A stretch of DNA of 35,000 bases from Sphingomonas sp. (GTDB lineage Bacteria > Pseudomonadota > Alphaproteobacteria > Sphingomonadales > Sphingomonadaceae). Shown piece by piece: positions 31,895 through 35,000 of the stretch. The stretch lies in contig NZ_JAHFPY010000011.1 in assembly GCF_023266535.1 (NCBI RefSeq), positions 1 to 35,000 of the forward strand, read 5' to 3'. The position numbers were made by a program, and so were the translations under genes. The notes under the pieces were generated by a model. The model was not told where the DNA came from. It was given only the letters and a program-made list of their open reading frames with translations, and did no database searches. The stretch's first letter is position 1, and every line of letters begins with the position of its first letter.

Positions 31895-34800
31895 CCCGCG
31901 CTCTCCAGTTCCTGCTGCTGGCCAGCGTGGCGCTTCCGGCCGGTGCGGCCGAACCACCGCTGTCGATCAGGTCGAGCTTCCGGCTGGGCGACTCAGGCGT
32001 GCTGTGCACGGCCCAGGTGCGGCCGTCCGACCCGCGCCTGACCGGCATGTTCGATCGCGGCTACCAGCTGACCTGCCGCGACGCGGCAGGACCGATCGGA
32101 AGCCTGCTGGCGGTCCGCCGCGCCATCGACCCGGCGACCGAGAAGAGCGTGCTGCCGACCGGGACGCTGGCCTGCAAGGCCGAGGAAACGGCGACCATCG
32201 ACAATGTCGGCGGGGTCCGCGCGTTGACCTGCCGTGACCAGGCGGCGGGGATCGATTATCGCCGCTACGCCATCCAGCGCGGCAAGACATCCTATCTGGT
32301 CGAAGGCCTGGCCGGATACGATCCGGCGCTGAAGCTGGCGCTGGCATCGGTGGTGACCGACCGGATGCAGAAGGGCGCGATCCAGGTCGCGACGACCGAG
32401 GTCAGCGACCCGGCGGCGTTCGCCCGGGTCCAGGCCGGTTCGCTCGATCCGGCAGGCGTGCGGGCGGAGGCCTATGTCCGCAACAACGCCGGGCGGTTCG
32501 CGGAAAGTGCCGAGTTCTTCGAGAGCCTGGCATCGCGCGACGGCAATGACGCCGGCGCGCTGGGCGAAGCGCTCGCCAACCAGGGTCTGCAACAGTCGAA
32601 CCTCGGCAATTTCGCCGCCGCCGACCGGTTGCTGGCGCGGGCCGGAGCGACCAGCCCAAGCGGTGACGGCGTGCTGCAGCGGCTGATCCGCAATTATCGC
32701 GCGCTCAACCAGTTGAACCAGGGCCGCTCCGCCGACGCGCTGACGGCGCTTGCGGCGCAAGTCGCGAAAGTCGCCGAAGTCGAGGATTCGGAACGGATCC
32801 GCGAAGGGCTGATCACGCCGCCGCTGAGCCTGGCGATCAACCGCGACAGCGCCAGCAGCCAGCAGCTGGCCGACGTCACCAGTTCGCTGACGCCGGCCGA
32901 ACGCGCGGCGATCCTCGATGCGCAGGCGACCGAGCTTAGCGGCATCGCGCTACGCCAGCAGAAGGAGCTTGACGAGGCCGATGCGAAGATGGCCGCGGCG
33001 CGCGGCGCGATCCTGGCGGTGCGCGGGGGCAAGGTGCAGTCGGCGCGCTGGCTGCTCAGCGAGATCGATGTCGAGCGGGCGCTGGTGGCGGAAGCCCGTG
33101 GTGACCGTTCGGGCGCGACCGGTGCATTCGACGCGGCCATTGCCTCATTGCGCGACAACTTCCCCGACAGCCCGGCATTGCTGTCGGCCAAGGCGCGCAA
33201 GGCCGGCTACCTGGTCCGGTCGGGTGACGCGGCCGGCGGCCGTGCCCTGTTCGATGAGGTGGTCGCCAGCGGCGCCACCACGGCGGACAGCGCCATTGCT
33301 CTGAGGAATTTGCTCGGCCCCCATTTCGACCTGCTGGCCCGCGAAGGATCGGCCGAGGCGGCGGCGGCGATGTTCCGGGCGGCGCAGCTGCTCCAGCGGC
33401 CCGGCGTGGCGCAGACCCAGGCGATCCTCGCCCGCCAATATTCGGCCGGCAATGACGAGGGCAGCGCGCTGTTCCGGCTGGCGGTGGCGCGGACCCGCGA
33501 AATCGTCCGGCAGGACGCAGAGATCAAGCGGCTGGAAGGGTTGCCGGCCCGCACCGCCTCGCAGGACCTGGCCATCGTCAACGGCAAGGCGAGCCTCGAG
33601 GCGCTGAAGACCGAGCAGGTCAAGCTGCAGGACCAGCTCAACGCTTTCCCTCGCTACAAGGTGCTGAGCCCGCAGACGGTAGAGCTGAGCGAGCTGCAGG
33701 CCGCGCTGAGGCCGGGCGAGGGCTATTACAAGCTGATGGTGGTCGGCGACGCGCTCTATGCGATCAGCGCAGGCCAGGGATCGGCGCGGCCGTTCAAGCT
33801 GGCGACCGGCGCCGGCGCGATGGCGGCGGACGTTACCGCGCTCCGCAACAGCATCGTCCGGATCGAGAATGGCGAAGCGGTGACCGAGCCGTTCGACCTG
33901 AAGCGGGCGCGGGCGATGTATTTGACCCTGTTCGGGCCGGTCGACGCCGAAGTGAAGGGTTTGAAGCATCTGATCTTCGAGCCCGACGGGCCGATGCTGC
34001 AGCTGCCGCCCTACCTGCTGCCCGCCAGCCAGGCCGGGGTCGATGCCTATGCTACGCGCTCGGCCAAGGCCGACGCCGATCCGTTCGATTTCACCGGGGT
34101 CGATTGGCTTGGCCGCGGCCGCGAGGTTTCGATTTCGGTCGGACCGCGCAGCTTCCTCGACATGCGGGCGATTTCGCCAAGCCATGCGCGCCAGGCCTAT
34201 CTTGGCCTGGGAGAGAATGCGGTCGCGCTGACCCGGCCGATGGCCGCGGTGGCCGACGAATGCGACTGGCCGATCGCCATGTGGCAGCAGCCGATTTCAT
34301 CAGCCGAGCTCCGAATGGGCGAGGCGCGATTCGGCCCGGCCCAGAGCCGCGTGGTGACCGGCGCGGCCTTCAATGACGAGGCGCTGCTGCAACCGAGCGA
34401 AGGTCTCGACCAGTATCGGGTGTTGCATTTCGCCACCCATGGACTGGTCACGGCGCCGCGGCCCGATTGCCCGGCACGGCCGGCGCTGGTCACCAGCTTC
34501 GCGCCCGACGGATCGGACGGATTGCTGAGCTTCCGCGAAATTTTCGACCTCAAGCTCGATGCCGATGTGGTGATCCTGTCGGCCTGCGATACGGCCGGGT
34601 CGGCCACTGCCGCGGTCAGCCGCGAGGCGGGCGTGGCCACCGGCGGCAATTATGCGCTGGACGGGCTGGTCCGCGCCTTCGTCGGCGCCGGCGCACGGTC
34701 GGTCGTCGCCAGCCACTGGCAGGTGCCGGACGAGTTCGACGCGACCAAGCGGCTGATCGGCGGCATGGTCAATGCCCCGCCGGGACAGCCGCTGGCTTTG

Positions 34801-34953
34801 GCGCTCGAGCAGGCCCAGGAGAAATTGATGGACGATCCCAAGACGTCGCATCCCTTCTACTGGGCGGCGTTCATCATCCTCGGTGACGGATCGAAGCCGC
34901 TAGTCCCGGCGACCGCGGTGGCGGCGACCAAGGGCCAGCCGGCCGGACGCTAG
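31891..34953 (+). CDS. Exported TPR-CHAT protease (caspase-like) of the adhesin operon
   Basis: A protein of 1020 residues. MTRALQFLLLASVALPAGAA is a signal peptide, so the protein should be periplasmic or surface-exposed. Residues 21 to about 170 form a domain with C39, C62, C95 and C114, in which LTCRDAAG and LTCRDQAAG recur, probably disulfide-bonded. Residues about 175-500 are helical TPR-like repeats, and about 515-585 a coiled coil. The CHAT domain runs from about 600 (SELQAALRPGEGYYKLMVVG) to the end. The catalytic pair of clan CD is present: His850 in LHFATHGLV and Cys899 in VILSACDTAGSA, with SFREIFDLKLDADV between. The C-terminus has the family block SHPFYWAAFIILGDG. The start overlaps the adhesin stop (ATGA), so both are coupled. 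The likely substrate is the adhesin, by inference only. Confidence 0.9.
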   Translation: MTRALQFLLLASVALPAGAAEPPLSIRSSFRLGDSGVLCTAQVRPSDPRLTGMFDRGYQLTCRDAAGPIGSLLAVRRAIDPATEKSVLPTGTLACKAEETATIDNVGGVRALTCRDQAAGIDYRRYAIQRGKTSYLVEGLAGYDPALKLALASVVTDRMQKGAIQVATTEVSDPAAFARVQAGSLDPAGVRAEAYVRNNAGRFAESAEFFESLASRDGNDAGALGEALANQGLQQSNLGNFAAADRLLARAGATSPSGDGVLQRLIRNYRALNQLNQGRSADALTALAAQVAKVAEVEDSERIREGLITPPLSLAINRDSASSQQLADVTSSLTPAERAAILDAQATELSGIALRQQKELDEADAKMAAARGAILAVRGGKVQSARWLLSEIDVERALVAEARGDRSGATGAFDAAIASLRDNFPDSPALLSAKARKAGYLVRSGDAAGGRALFDEVVASGATTADSAIALRNLLGPHFDLLAREGSAEAAAAMFRAAQLLQRPGVAQTQAILARQYSAGNDEGSALFRLAVARTREIVRQDAEIKRLEGLPARTASQDLAIVNGKASLEALKTEQVKLQDQLNAFPRYKVLSPQTVELSELQAALRPGEGYYKLMVVGDALYAISAGQGSARPFKLATGAGAMAADVTALRNSIVRIENGEAVTEPFDLKRARAMYLTLFGPVDAEVKGLKHLIFEPDGPMLQLPPYLLPASQAGVDAYATRSAKADADPFDFTGVDWLGRGREVSISVGPRSFLDMRAISPSHARQAYLGLGENAVALTRPMAAVADECDWPIAMWQQPISSAELRMGEARFGPAQSRVVTGAAFNDEALLQPSEGLDQYRVLHFATHGLVTAPRPDCPARPALVTSFAPDGSDGLLSFREIFDLKLDADVVILSACDTAGSATAAVSREAGVATGGNYALDGLVRAFVGAGARSVVASHWQVPDEFDATKRLIGGMVNAPPGQPLALALEQAQEKLMDDPKTSHPFYWAAFIILGDGSKPLVPATAVAATKGQPAGR

Positions 34954-35000
34954 CCGCCGCATTGCCGCAGCCGACATAATCGCTAGGCTCCCGTGGCGGA

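Noticed and set aside
31891..34953. CRISPR-linked (type III-E) or gasdermin-linked role of the CHAT protein
   Set aside because: No cas gene, CRISPR array or gasdermin gene is in the window, and this CHAT protein has a signal peptide.
34954..35000. Gene start or terminator after the CHAT gene
   Set aside because: Only 47 bases are available; no ribosome site, start or hairpin with a T-run is visible.

Overview
The window looks like a chromosomal segment of an alphaproteobacterium of the Sphingomonadaceae. Grounds: high GC, short intergenic gaps, an ArsR/SRPBCC pair, two DUF2147 proteins, and a short hairpin repeat with the core AATGGGTSGAAA of a kind I associate with sphingomonad genomes. 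The assignment rests on recognition of gene families and was not computed. No rRNA, tRNA, CRISPR array, prophage or complete insertion sequence was seen. The longest gene-free stretch is about 260 bases.

Layout. 1-2607: a truncated serS of unusual type, a quinone-oxidoreductase-like gene and its divergent HxlR regulator. 2658-8226, all on the minus strand: a SIMPL-domain protein, a small lipoprotein and a TIR-transmembrane-TPR protein in one probable operon, then another lipoprotein and a DEAD-box RNA helicase with a DbpA-type RNA-binding tail. 8288-8736: an Imm10-like gene of lower GC between two copies of the hairpin repeat. 8807-11077: a DUF808 membrane protein coupled to a CrcB fluoride channel, then a YghU-type glutathione transferase. 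11074-15098: a PepSY membrane protein with a convincing Fur box, two DUF2147 proteins, a two-helix membrane protein, an autoregulated-looking ArsR/SRPBCC pair and a small exported protein.

15105-23946 is a histidine-utilisation region. hutI, a DUF4272 gene, hutU, a membrane protein and hutH lie on the minus strand. hutG (formimidoylglutamase type) and amt diverge on the plus strand. HutH releases ammonia, HutU and HutI convert urocanate to formimidoylglutamate, HutG yields glutamate and formamide, and Amt can recover ammonium. No hutC, hutF or glnK is visible. The hutI-hutG gap is filled by two large inverted repeats.

24092-34953 is the most striking part: a three-gene two-partner secretion operon made of a TpsB/FhaC-type outer-membrane transporter, a 2021-residue FHA-type adhesin, and an exported TPR-CHAT (caspase-like) protease whose start codon overlaps the adhesin stop. 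The adhesin has a Cys pair near its C-terminus followed by a Pro/Asp/Gly-rich tail. The protease has a signal peptide, paired cysteines and an intact His/Cys dyad. This suggests, as inference, a surface adhesin whose anchoring or release is controlled by a co-made periplasmic CHAT protease. A strong inverted repeat (24005-24033) precedes the operon.
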